Source: Photobacterium rosenbergii (lineage in GTDB: Bacteria > Pseudomonadota > Gammaproteobacteria > Enterobacterales > Vibrionaceae). From it: a DNA stretch of 64,000 bases. Location: NCBI RefSeq assembly GCF_003026455.1, contig NZ_PYMB01000002.1, forward strand, positions 344,856 to 408,855, given 5' to 3'. This document shows positions 38,378-46,942 of the stretch, in pieces. The notes below the pieces were generated by a model. That model searched no databases. It was not told the DNA's origin and worked only from the letters and a program-made list of their open reading frames with translations. The stretch's first letter is position 1. Every line of letters begins with the position of its first letter. A program made the position numbers and the translations under genes.

Positions 38378-38875
38378 GATCGTATCTCCATTTGTACACC
38401 CAAGCGTGTATTGATGACTTGGGAATATGGTTTATATGTATTTATTTGTATTTAATTGTTTTTAATCCAAACTTAGAAATTAGTTTGGTTACAGGTAGAT
38501 TAAGAAAAAACATTGAGCGTGAATGTGATAATTCTCTAATAATAAATTTCTGTATATTTCACATAAATTCAAACTAGGGCTCAAAGAGTGCGTAAATATC
38601 CGAGGCTATGCAGTTTTCTATTTTGTTTCTAAATATTGGTGATATAGCTTAGCAAAAAAAGCGAATAGTTATTTTCGACAATAGAAAGTAAAAAATGTTA
38701 ATAAGATCACATGAAAGCGTGCGTTATGCCTTGTCATCACCCTGCAGGAAAGTGCAGATGCCACCGATGCATAACTCACTTTACAATCGGATTTTGATAG
38801 TTGCATAAGTTTGCTGTATTTCTAACTCAAATTTTGTTAAAAATACTGTTCGATGGAACATGATTATGGAAGACG
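38378..38875. other. AT-rich region upstream of the TPR diguanylate cyclase gene
   Basis: About 500 bp between divergent genes. The left half is AT-rich and featureless apart from poly-A tracts. The right half contains a long imperfect stem-loop (38719-38779) that may be a leader RNA structure. No gene is convincing here. Confidence 0.4.
38719..38779 (+). promoter_or_regulatory. Large stem-loop in the leader of the diguanylate cyclase gene
   Basis: Outer arms GTG-c-GTTATGC (38719-38729) and GCATAAC-t-CAC (38769-38779) enclose an inner hairpin CTGCA-GGAAAG-TGCAG (38742-38757). It lies about 100-120 bp before the coding start. It does not match the c-di-GMP riboswitch core, and no T-run follows. 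Confidence 0.4.
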
Positions 38876-40897
38876 TTGATTTTTACTGCTTGTCATTCTA
38901 TGCATATACCTTTTCCTCTTAGAGCGATAACTTTAGGGTTATTCTTCATTTTTTTGTGCGGTTTTATTTCACCTATGGCTCTGGCTGCGGGAAAAAAATC
39001 TGCACAACAGTGCTATCTATCCAGCAAAGTAGACAGTGCCGACAACCCCTTTCTCAAGTACTACAACTTATCGTGGGATAACCCTTCTCTGGCTAACAAG
39101 CAAAACGTGTATTTGAAACAGCGAATAGAGGATGGGGCTAGCTACAATGAGCAGGCTTTGTATTGGCTAGGGCGATACAACATTGAGCAGGCTGAAGATC
39201 TAGCTGATATTGATATCGTTTTTTTCATCGACCAATTGGAAAAAGTCGCCCAGCAATCAGGTGAAGCCTGGATGGAAGCTGAGGTCACGTTCCTCGATGC
39301 TTTGACGTTGATGGATCAGCGTGAATATGCCTTGGCACAAGTAAAGTTAGAATCGGTAAAACTGAACGCTGAACACCTCGGTTACCAGTTGTTGTTGGCA
39401 AGAAGTTTGAAATGGCTAGCCAACATTGATGTCGAGCGTTCCAATTACAATGATGCCTTGGATAGATACCAAGAGGCTTACGAGATCTTCTCTTCCCGGT
39501 CCGATAACCAGCAGTTGGCAAGGCTGCTCTCCAATATCGCCTCGGTGTATATCAATATGGAAGAGTGGGAGACCGCCTCACACTACAGCCAGCGTGCTTT
39601 TGAATGGTATGGCCGCAGTGGAATCAATAATGCCTATATTGAATCTATCCTGCATATCAATGCGGGTGTCATAGACAAATACCTTGGCAACGAACGGCAA
39701 AGAAAGTTTCATGTTGATAAGGCGTTGAAGCTATCGGCCAAAACCCGTTCGGTGCGTATAAAGACGATTGCATTGATTAACTTGTCAGCTTACTACTTGG
39801 ATCATGGCGATGAGCCTGCTGCGATGACGGCGGCTGAACAATGCTTGGCTATGGCAAGAAGGCATGGCGGTAAAAACGGTATTTCGGTTGCAAATTGCCA
39901 TGAGAGTTTGTCCGAAGCGTTTTATTCTTCAGAGCGAACCGAGCAGGCCCTCTACTATGCCAAACTGGCTTTGTCGGTCTACGAGTCGAACCGAATTCAG
40001 CACCGAATGATTTATGTCTATGAGTTGTTGGCAAAGATTTACGAAAGTGGGGATGACTATCAGCAAGCCTTGCATTACTTCAAGAAGTATTCTGAGTTAG
40101 GGCGAAGCTACCTGTTTGATATCCGCAGGAAAGAGCTATTTGACATGCAAGAACGCTATGACACGCATGTTAAAGAGAAAGAAATCCAGTTGCTTAAGGC
40201 AGAAAATGCACTGACCTCATCAAGGTTAGCTGAGAGAAAGGCCAGCGAAAACATGCTAAAACTCGGTACTGCACTGATTATCATCTTGTTGTACTGGTTA
40301 TATCGCCGTTATTCCATGCTCAATAAAGATAAGCAGGTGCTTGAGCAATCCAATGCACAGCTTGAGACGCAATCAAACAAGGATCCGCTGACGACGCTAC
40401 ATAACCGTCGTTTTCTTGAGCGTTGGCTGAAAAATATGCCTGTTATTGACTACCGCCATGGTGGTTTGGTTGTGGTGATTGATATTGACCACTTCAAGAA
40501 ATTCAATGATGACTATGGCCATAACGTCGGTGATGAGGTGCTGGTGGAAATGGCCAAGCGCCTCAAAGCGGTAGTGCGCCAACGGGACGTCGTGGTTCGA
40601 TGGGGTGGTGAAGAGTTCATCATGATCGTATCGTGCCGTGAAAGTGAGAGCGAGCGCGTCCTTCAGCGAATCAAACAACAAATTTCTACCGCAGACTTTT
40701 CGCTAAGTTGCGGAGATTACTCGGTAACCGTTTCGATGGGCGCGATCTTTACCAAGAGCGCTACGCAACTCTGCCAAGAGTGGGTATCTTTGTTGCTAAA
40801 AGCGGATAGGGCCCTTTACCAAGTGAAGGCATCAGGGCGCAATAACTATAAGTTAGAAACCAGTTATCAGTTATCAACCAGCTCAACAGCAACATGA
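38876..40897 (+). CDS. TPR-containing membrane diguanylate cyclase (GGDEF)
   Basis: 673 residues from a TTG start with GGAAG just upstream; an ATG 24 bases later (38900) is the alternative and has no clear site. A signal segment (AITLGLFFIFLCGFISPMALA) is followed by a periplasmic region of tetratricopeptide repeats (about 120-420), a membrane helix (MLKLGTALIIILLYWLYRRY), a short coiled coil and a GGDEF domain. The active site is GGEEF at 577-581, intact, with an inhibitory I-site RQRD five residues before it. It makes c-di-GMP in response to a periplasmic, probably protein or peptide, signal (inference). Its 3' end overlaps the convergent DeoR gene by 31 bp. Confidence 0.88.
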   Translation: MIFTACHSMHIPFPLRAITLGLFFIFLCGFISPMALAAGKKSAQQCYLSSKVDSADNPFLKYYNLSWDNPSLANKQNVYLKQRIEDGASYNEQALYWLGRYNIEQAEDLADIDIVFFIDQLEKVAQQSGEAWMEAEVTFLDALTLMDQREYALAQVKLESVKLNAEHLGYQLLLARSLKWLANIDVERSNYNDALDRYQEAYEIFSSRSDNQQLARLLSNIASVYINMEEWETASHYSQRAFEWYGRSGINNAYIESILHINAGVIDKYLGNERQRKFHVDKALKLSAKTRSVRIKTIALINLSAYYLDHGDEPAAMTAAEQCLAMARRHGGKNGISVANCHESLSEAFYSSERTEQALYYAKLALSVYESNRIQHRMIYVYELLAKIYESGDDYQQALHYFKKYSELGRSYLFDIRRKELFDMQERYDTHVKEKEIQLLKAENALTSSRLAERKASENMLKLGTALIIILLYWLYRRYSMLNKDKQVLEQSNAQLETQSNKDPLTTLHNRRFLERWLKNMPVIDYRHGGLVVVIDIDHFKKFNDDYGHNVGDEVLVEMAKRLKAVVRQRDVVVRWGGEEFIMIVSCRESESERVLQRIKQQISTADFSLSCGDYSVTVSMGAIFTKSATQLCQEWVSLLLKADRALYQVKASGRNNYKLETSYQLSTSSTAT

Positions 40898-41613
40898 TGT
40901 TTGCGCAGCAGGGCTAAGTCACTTTCATCAATGCCTTTATTGGTAACAAGTACCGAGAATTGGTCGAGCCTACCTATGCTGGTAGAGAAAATCTGGCCAA
41001 ACTTACTGGCATCGGTCAGCACAATATTACGTTGGTTTTTGTTGAGGATGGCATTGGCGACATCAGCCCGCATCATATCCCGGCTGGTAAAGCCGGTATC
41101 TGGGTGGAAACCGTCAATGCCAAGGAAAGCTGTGCTGAAGTGGGTGTGCTCAATACACAATCGGGTAAGCGGCCCGACTAGGCTTTCACCCTGTGGTTGA
41201 TAAATACCACCAAGCAAAATCACATCGCATTTGCTCTCGCGGATCATACCGGCAATATAGGCGCTGGGTGTGATAATCGTGACATCACCACGGTTGGCTA
41301 ACTCACGGGCCAGCAGGGCGTTGGCGCTGCCACCTTCAATCATGACTGTTTCACCCGGTTGAACTAGTTCAGCGGCGCGTTGGGCAAGTTGCTGCTTGAT
41401 ATCAAACCGCACATTCAGCCTGTCATTCATATCATCGCTTTGCAGTGCAGTGGCTCCGCCATGTACGCGTTTCAAATAGCCCTGTTTTTCTAACTGGGTC
41501 AGATCTTGGCGTATCGTTACTTCCGATACGCCAGTATGGCTTGATAACTCGGCGACTAAGACTCTTCTGTTTTGGTTAACGAGTTGCAGGATTTCACTGT
41601 GGCGTGGGTTCAT
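40867..41613 (-). CDS. DeoR-family repressor of the glycyl-radical module
   Basis: 248 residues. The N-terminal DeoR HTH is RHSEILQLVNQNRRVLVAEL followed by GVSEVTIRQDLTQLEKQGYL and the signature RVHGGATAL. The C-terminal sugar-phosphate-sensing domain (about 75-245) has MIEGGSANALLARELA, LLGGIYQPQGESLVGP and FLGIDGFHPDTGFTSRD. DeoR proteins usually respond to phosphorylated sugars. It is last on the strand after the glycyl-radical enzyme gene, separated by 199 bp and a hairpin, so it probably has its own promoter, where TTTCGGAT and TTTCGATT half-sites lie (41687-41707). Confidence 0.88.
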   Translation of the reverse strand: MNPRHSEILQLVNQNRRVLVAELSSHTGVSEVTIRQDLTQLEKQGYLKRVHGGATALQSDDMNDRLNVRFDIKQQLAQRAAELVQPGETVMIEGGSANALLARELANRGDVTIITPSAYIAGMIRESKCDVILLGGIYQPQGESLVGPLTRLCIEHTHFSTAFLGIDGFHPDTGFTSRDMMRADVANAILNKNQRNIVLTDASKFGQIFSTSIGRLDQFSVLVTNKGIDESDLALLRKHHVAVELVDN

Positions 41614-41770
41614 GAGGCTTTCAATGTCCTTGTCAGCAATCCCGAAAATGTTGAGGAATAATTTTGCGTTTATTGGAATATAAAGCTTTCGGATTGCTAT
41701 TTCGATTCAGTTTCTAATGAAAGTTTACCGTTTTTTGCTGGTATTGTCATGGTCAGGGGGACAAGTTGGA

Positions 41771-41798
41771 CCATAGCCCGCACAGGGGCGGGCTATGG
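41771..41798 (-). terminator. Strong hairpin after the glycyl-radical enzyme gene
   Basis: CCATAGCCCGC and GCGGGCTATGG form an 11-bp GC-rich stem about 15 bp after the stop codon at 41813. There is no T-run, so it may be an attenuating or RNA-stabilising hairpin rather than a full terminator. Confidence 0.6.
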
Positions 41799-41812
41799 TT
41801 GTTGCGGGTGAT

Positions 41813-44239
41813 TTACAGGTTATGTTCTGTCCTTGCGATAATGTCATCCTGTGCTTCAGGAGACAGCGCAGTAAAGAACGCTGAATAGCCAGCGACCCTA
41901 ACCACCAAATCTCGGTATTGGTCTGGGTTCTCTTTCGCTGCTAGCAAGGTATCACGGGAGACAATGTTATATTGCACATGCCAGCCCTTGTGATGGTTGA
42001 AGAAAGTACGCAGCAGCATACTCAGCTTGATCTTGTCACTTTCAGAAGCCACTGAAGCAGGGCTCAACTTCTGGTTAAGTAACACACCGCCAAGGATCTT
42101 GTCAGTTTTCAGCTTACCGAGTGAGTTGTAGACTGCGGTAGGGCCTTTGACATCAGTACCTGACGATGGGCTCGAGCCTTCTGCGAGCGGGGTTTTGGCA
42201 CGGCGGCCATCTGGTGTTGCCATGGTTGCAGCACCAAAGGGAACGTTGGCAGAGATGCTTGATGTTCCGGCATAGTAACCACCACCGATAGGCCCTCGAC
42301 CATGGCGGGTGTTTTTGAAACCTGACAAGGCATCAATATATGCTTGGTAGGCTTCGACCAGCATGTTGTCGACCATATCGTCATCGTTACCAAACTTCGG
42401 CGCGAAGTTTTGTAGGCGCAAGCGAAGTTGTTCGCCCTCGCTGCCGGTAAAGTCAGAGGCCAGTGCTTCAGCAAGTTCAGGCTGGCTGATTTGCGGGCTA
42501 TCAAACACCATATGCTTGATAGCCGCCAAGCTGTTACCTAGGTTGGCAATGCCCACTTGTAGGCCAGATACCCAGTCATACTTGGCACCGCCTTCTTTAA
42601 CGGTTTTGCCGCGCTCAAGACAGCTATCAACTAGCGATGAGCAGAAAATATCGTGTGCTTGTTGTTCAAGCACGGAGTCGACAATACAGTCAATCTCGAT
42701 AGATTTGCGGGTGTAATAGGTGACCTGATCCCGCCACGCCTGCATGATATCGTCGAAACTGTCGAAATTACCTTTGGCTAAACTTTTCTCGTGTGGCAGG
42801 AAGGTTTGACCGGTTGTCGCATCACGGCCGCCATCAAGTGCTGCCAGCATGATACGGGCGAAGTTCATAAAGCTCATACCGGTACAGCGGTAGCCCCATT
42901 TACCCGGTACAGCGGTTTCAATACAACCGATAGCGGAATAGTTATACGCGTCTTCACGTTCAACACCGAGCTTGATGAACTCAGGAATAACGATTTCATC
43001 ATTATTGAAAGCTGGCATACCGAAACCGCATTTAATGACTTCGATACAATCCATCAGGAAGGATTGATCGAGCCCTTCATGATAGCGCACGCTGAGGTTA
43101 GGCTGGGTAGAGCGCAGTTGGCCACAGGTTTCTAGGATTGCCAAAGATAGGGAGTTAACGGCATCTTCCGGTTCGCCTTGGTCATTAAGCTTCTGCCCGC
43201 CAATAGTCACGTTCTGGTACAACGGGCTGCCTGCAGACGCCTTTGAGTGGCTGCCTGAGCGGATCTTGTTAACTTCTAGCAGCTTCAACCAGCAACTTTG
43301 CAGAAGCTCCATAGCAAAATCACGGCTGATTTGACCTTCCTGCTCAACATCTTTGGCATAGAAAGGGTGCAGGTATTGGTCCATGCGACCAAATGATACT
43401 GAGTGACCGTTTGATTCGATCTGAAGCATCAATTGGACGAAATAACAAAGTTGCAGTGCTTGCCAGAAGCTGCGCGGTGGATTGCTGGCGATATGGCGGC
43501 AGTTGTTGGCAATCGTCAATAGCTCATCACGGCGCTGCTGGCGCGGATCTTCCTTCGACATGGTTTCAGCCAAGTCAGCGTATTTGTGAATATGCTCTTG
43601 GATAGCAGCCAGTACGATTTCGACGGACTTTAGGAATTGATCTTTGTTCAGGTCTTCCCAACGAGAGAGATCAAGTTGGCTGCGGTGATGGCGGGTCTCC
43701 TCCAATAGGCCACCTAAACCAATATTCAGCAGTTTCTCGTTATCTACGGCTAAGTGGGCGTCACCCGAAGTCATGTTGCCTTCAGCCTTGATCATGGTTG
43801 AGGCGAGGATGGCTTCTTGTTCTTCCGTGAACAGGCCATAGCAGCGATCCTGAACTGTTTTGCCGCGCCAATATGGCGTCAAACCGTGGATAGCTTGTTT
43901 GTCTTCTTCGGTTACGGCGAAACCGGCACCTGGGCGATCGGCAAGATCATCGATTTCTGCTTCTAGCCAGCGAACCGTATATTCAGGAAAGATAGGTGCC
44001 GCTCGCACCTTGCTGGCTTGGTTACCAATGATCAGTTCATCGTGTTTAATCCAGATACTACGCGTTCTCAAGTGTTCAGCCAGTGCTAATGCGCGTTGGA
44101 CAACAACCGGTTTATCTTCGTTGTCTTGATAAGCGCGGGTATAGGCCTCGGCACGCTCGGTACAGATAGGCGGCGTTACAATGTTGATTAGCGCATGTTT
44201 ATGGGCTTGGATGCGTTCAGGTAAGGTATTGAGTTTCAT
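41813..44239 (-). CDS. Glycyl-radical enzyme, YbiW/PflD-like
   Basis: 808 residues, close to E. coli YbiW (810). The glycyl-radical motif VVRVAGYSAFF near the C-terminus places the radical on Gly784, and the active-site loop YSAIGCIETAVPG gives Cys439. The Cys followed by Ile-Glu is the diol-dehydratase-like arrangement, not the Cys-Cys of pyruvate formate-lyase, so it is probably not a true PFL. The substrate is unknown. The activase gene lies 2 bases upstream (operon), and the divergent gene encodes fructose-6-phosphate aldolase, as near ybiW in E. coli. Oxygen-sensitive, so expressed without O2 (see FNR box). Confidence 0.88.
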   Translation of the reverse strand: MKLNTLPERIQAHKHALINIVTPPICTERAEAYTRAYQDNEDKPVVVQRALALAEHLRTRSIWIKHDELIIGNQASKVRAAPIFPEYTVRWLEAEIDDLADRPGAGFAVTEEDKQAIHGLTPYWRGKTVQDRCYGLFTEEQEAILASTMIKAEGNMTSGDAHLAVDNEKLLNIGLGGLLEETRHHRSQLDLSRWEDLNKDQFLKSVEIVLAAIQEHIHKYADLAETMSKEDPRQQRRDELLTIANNCRHIASNPPRSFWQALQLCYFVQLMLQIESNGHSVSFGRMDQYLHPFYAKDVEQEGQISRDFAMELLQSCWLKLLEVNKIRSGSHSKASAGSPLYQNVTIGGQKLNDQGEPEDAVNSLSLAILETCGQLRSTQPNLSVRYHEGLDQSFLMDCIEVIKCGFGMPAFNNDEIVIPEFIKLGVEREDAYNYSAIGCIETAVPGKWGYRCTGMSFMNFARIMLAALDGGRDATTGQTFLPHEKSLAKGNFDSFDDIMQAWRDQVTYYTRKSIEIDCIVDSVLEQQAHDIFCSSLVDSCLERGKTVKEGGAKYDWVSGLQVGIANLGNSLAAIKHMVFDSPQISQPELAEALASDFTGSEGEQLRLRLQNFAPKFGNDDDMVDNMLVEAYQAYIDALSGFKNTRHGRGPIGGGYYAGTSSISANVPFGAATMATPDGRRAKTPLAEGSSPSSGTDVKGPTAVYNSLGKLKTDKILGGVLLNQKLSPASVASESDKIKLSMLLRTFFNHHKGWHVQYNIVSRDTLLAAKENPDQYRDLVVRVAGYSAFFTALSPEAQDDIIARTEHNL

Positions 44240-44241
44240 GG

Positions 44242-45174
44242 TTAACCTCTAATCGTAATCGTCATTGGTTTGAGCGGGTGGGATTCGCCGTAGGCTTTGG
44301 CCCGTTCAAGCAGTTTAGGGTTGTTCAATGGCTGGTCTGCACACAGGTAAGGCATATCCAGCAGGTTATATTTGTTAATACCCAGTGTGTGGTAAGGCAG
44401 CAGGTGCACAGCCTCACAGCTATCTAACTGGGCAGCAAAATCTATAATGTTGCGAAGTTGGTCATCGCTATCATTGAATCCAGGTACTACTGGTACTCGA
44501 ATGATCATGCGCTTGGCACGTTCTCCGAGTTGAATAAGGTTTTTGTGGATTCGGCTCAGTGACCCATGGGCCCATGTTTTGAAAATCTCGCTATCGGTGT
44601 GCTTGAGATCGGTCAGCCAGCAATCAATAAATGGCAGGGCTTGTTCAACATGTTTCCAAGGGACATGAAGGCAGGTTTCAATCGCGGTGTTGACCCCTTC
44701 CTGCTGCAGCCGTTTGGCAATATCACTAACCAGTCCAGCTTGCATCAATGGCTCCCCGCCAGAGAATGTGACGCCGCCTTTGCTTTGTTCATAGAAGGGT
44801 TTATCCCTGAGCAGTTGCTGGCATAGTTGCTCTATATCTGACTCTTCACCAACCACGCTAAGGGCTTGGCTTGGGCAAACACCACGAAGAGTCTCGATCG
44901 TCTGTTGGCTTAGCTGATCACGTTGGATCTGAATCCTATTGTCTGAATCTCGGAAAATAATATTGCTGTCGCCTTTTGGGTGAGGCGATGCTTGCTGGAT
45001 ACATTGATCGCAATCAGCAAGGCACAGGCGTTCATCAAATAGCAGTGAGAGCTTTTCGCTGCGGCTTTCCGGGTTCTGGCACCATGGGCACGCCAGACTG
45101 CATCCCTTCAGGAAAAGGATCGTTCTGATCCCGTCGCCATCATGGGTTGAAAAATGCTGAATATTAAAGTGCAT
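44242..45174 (-). CDS. Glycyl-radical enzyme activase, YbiY-like (radical SAM)
   Basis: 310 residues from the ATG at 45174, preceded by GAGG; a GTG at 45195 would add 7 residues. The radical-SAM [4Fe-4S] motif is KGCSLACPWCQNPE (CxxxCxxC). A Cys-bearing insert follows (CLADCDQC, then VCPSQAL), a ferredoxin-like cluster region typical of these activases. TFSGGEPLMQAG is the SAM-binding GGE motif. It abstracts hydrogen to place the glycyl radical on the partner enzyme encoded 2 bases downstream. Length matches E. coli YbiY (308). Confidence 0.9.
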   Translation of the reverse strand: MHFNIQHFSTHDGDGIRTILFLKGCSLACPWCQNPESRSEKLSLLFDERLCLADCDQCIQQASPHPKGDSNIIFRDSDNRIQIQRDQLSQQTIETLRGVCPSQALSVVGEESDIEQLCQQLLRDKPFYEQSKGGVTFSGGEPLMQAGLVSDIAKRLQQEGVNTAIETCLHVPWKHVEQALPFIDCWLTDLKHTDSEIFKTWAHGSLSRIHKNLIQLGERAKRMIIRVPVVPGFNDSDDQLRNIIDFAAQLDSCEAVHLLPYHTLGINKYNLLDMPYLCADQPLNNPKLLERAKAYGESHPLKPMTITIRG

Positions 45175-45245
45175 GGATACCTCATTCGTACTCACTCGAT
45201 ACGCAATTCAAACTGCAGTAATAGCCTGCTCATTGGTGTTGGCGT

Positions 45246-45300
45246 TTTCGAATTTTAGGATTTGCGCCTTTCGTTATTCGAAACAATATAACTTTCGAAT
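45246..45300. promoter_or_regulatory. Three TTTCGAAT copies, candidate DeoR operator
   Basis: The 8-mer TTTCGAAT occurs at 45246-45253 and 45293-45300 and inverted (ATTCGAAA) at 45276-45283, which also forms TTTCG-TTATT-CGAAA (45269-45283). TTTCG half-sites are typical of DeoR-family operators. The site lies between the divergent activase and aldolase genes; variants recur before the DeoR gene. Confidence 0.6.
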
Positions 45301-45310
45301 AAAATTTAAT

Positions 45311-45324
45311 TTGATTGCGATCAA
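45311..45324 (+). promoter_or_regulatory. Perfect FNR box
   Basis: TTGAT-TGCG-ATCAA matches the FNR consensus exactly and sits inside a longer palindrome. A TATAGT -10 box at 45347-45352 would give a start near 45359, placing the box centre at about -41.5, the classic class II activating position. It likely drives the aldolase gene and perhaps the divergent operon when O2 is absent. Confidence 0.82.
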
Positions 45325-45383
45325 ATTTTATTCGGCTTGGCAGCGTTATAGTGTGCCCAACGAAACACATTGAGGATGACACC

Positions 45384-46058
45384 ATGATTGAGTATTACTT
45401 GGACACTGCGGATCTTGCTGAAATTAAACGCTTTAGCCATTGCCTACCGTTACGGGGCATCACGACAAACCCGTCGATTCTTGCTAAAGAAGGTAAAGGA
45501 CTGAATGAAGTGTTGGCTGGTGCGGCAGAAATCCTTGGTCCTAATGCAAGGTTTCATGCCCAAGTGGTAAGTACGACGGTTGAAGAAATGTTGGCCGAAG
45601 CGAAGGCATTAGATGCAATGCCATATGATGTTGTTGTGAAAGTACCTGCAACCGAAGTGGGTTTAGCGGCTATCCGTAAGATGAAAGCAGAGGGCATCCA
45701 AGTGCTAGCTACTGCAATTTATAGTGCTTATCAGGGCTTCCTTGCTGCTATGGCTGGCGCTGACTACCTTGCCCCTTACGTGAACCGTATTGATGGAATG
45801 GGTACGGATGGCATTGCTATCGTGGCTGACTTGCAGCAACTACTGGATGCTAACCAGTGCCAGAGCAAAATTTTAGCAGCGAGCTTTAAAAATACCCGTC
45901 AGGTAACAGAAGTCATGAAACTGGGTATTGGGGCAATTACGGTCCCGACAGATGTCATGGGGCAAATGCTGGCAAACCCAGCCGTACAGCCTGCGGTCAA
46001 TCAATTCTCGCTTGATTGGCAAGGGCAGTTTGGGACCAAGCTTTCATACGAAAGTTAA
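45384..46058 (+). CDS. Fructose-6-phosphate aldolase
   Basis: 224 residues from the ATG at 45384, with GAGGATGACACC upstream. It is the short transaldolase-like family; E. coli FsaA has 220. The Schiff-base lysine is Lys86 in VVVKVPAT, and Tyr132 in PYVNRI is the residue (Tyr131 in E. coli) that separates this aldolase from true transaldolases, which have Phe. It splits fructose-6-phosphate to glyceraldehyde-3-phosphate and dihydroxyacetone. It faces the glycyl-radical pair, like fsaA-ybiWY in E. coli. Confidence 0.88.
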   Translation: MIEYYLDTADLAEIKRFSHCLPLRGITTNPSILAKEGKGLNEVLAGAAEILGPNARFHAQVVSTTVEEMLAEAKALDAMPYDVVVKVPATEVGLAAIRKMKAEGIQVLATAIYSAYQGFLAAMAGADYLAPYVNRIDGMGTDGIAIVADLQQLLDANQCQSKILAASFKNTRQVTEVMKLGIGAITVPTDVMGQMLANPAVQPAVNQFSLDWQGQFGTKLSYES

Positions 46059-46064
46059 TTTGAT

Positions 46065-46087
46065 AACAGGGCCTTTGGCCCTGTTTT
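46065..46087 (+). terminator. Terminator after the aldolase gene
   Basis: ACAGGGCC-TTT-GGCCCTGT followed by TTTTT, 7 bp after the stop codon. Confidence 0.92.
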
Positions 46088-46197
46088 TGATTTCTACGCC
46101 TACAAAGTGAAACCCCGCTCACAGAAGTTTGATTGCATCACCGTGATTTAAATAGGTTTTGATACACTCCGGTTTTGCAAAATCAAAGGGAGTGATC

Positions 46198-46872
46198 ATG
46201 GAATCGTCTCATCATACATCTTCATCTATCCATTCCGACTCCTTGAATTTGGCATTATTGTCGAGTGCTGAACTGGCTATGCGTGGGCTTGTACCGGCAC
46301 TGCCAAAGCCTGATTGGCAAGTTATCATTAAGCCTTTGTCTGAACTGACAACTGAGGTTGATTGTCTTGATGATGACTATCATCAGGTACAGGCGGTGAT
46401 TGCTGATAACCAGTTGGCGACGTCCCATAATCGGCAGTCTGATCAGGCGAGTGATATTGCGCTGGAAGTGTATGCCGATGGTAAGGTAGCCGCTGTGGCG
46501 ACATTTAGCCGTTATCTCGAAGACCCCCGCAACCCACGTAAATCTTCAGAGCTGTTTTATGAAGTTACGCTACATACTATTTACGTTAAAGAGGCGTTTC
46601 GCCAGCAAGGGCTTGCTGCCAGTTTGTGTGGGTTGATTATCAATATTGCCCGAACTGACTGTGATGGTTTATTCCGTACATTGGCGCAGCATTCCATCCA
46701 GTTAAAGCTTTGGTTTTCTGCATTGGCAATCACCCAAGGTGGGGAGGCGATTTGTGATCTGCTCAGTGAAGCCTTTGTTGAAATGGCCGATGATGTCATT
46801 GATGACTTGATTGAAGAAGGGGTACCAGTCCGCTATCAAGAACCGATGATATTTGTCGATTGCCTAGCTTGA
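46198..46872 (+). CDS. GNAT-like protein of unknown function
   Basis: 224 residues from the ATG at 46198, which has AAAGGGAG upstream; an in-frame start 39 bases earlier is less likely. The region about 100-160 resembles an acetyltransferase (GNAT) fold: LHTIYVKEAFRQQGLAASLC carries a RQQGLA version of the Q/RxxGxG/A acetyl-CoA loop. The Ser-rich N-terminus and acidic C-terminus (EMADDVIDDLIEEG) are not recognised. No substrate can be proposed. It is monocistronic between the aldolase gene and nqrB. Confidence 0.5.
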   Translation: MESSHHTSSSIHSDSLNLALLSSAELAMRGLVPALPKPDWQVIIKPLSELTTEVDCLDDDYHQVQAVIADNQLATSHNRQSDQASDIALEVYADGKVAAVATFSRYLEDPRNPRKSSELFYEVTLHTIYVKEAFRQQGLAASLCGLIINIARTDCDGLFRTLAQHSIQLKLWFSALAITQGGEAICDLLSEAFVEMADDVIDDLIEEGVPVRYQEPMIFVDCLA

Positions 46873-46942
46873 ATAAGCCCTGGAATAAAAGCAGCAGGAA
46901 GAAGCTCCCCTAAGCAAAATACTCGTTAGGGGAGAATTGGGT

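Noticed and set aside
38719-38779. c-di-GMP (GEMM) riboswitch before the diguanylate cyclase gene
   Set aside because: The GACGCAAAGCC core and the GNRA docking pattern of GEMM-I are absent; only a generic stem-loop is seen.
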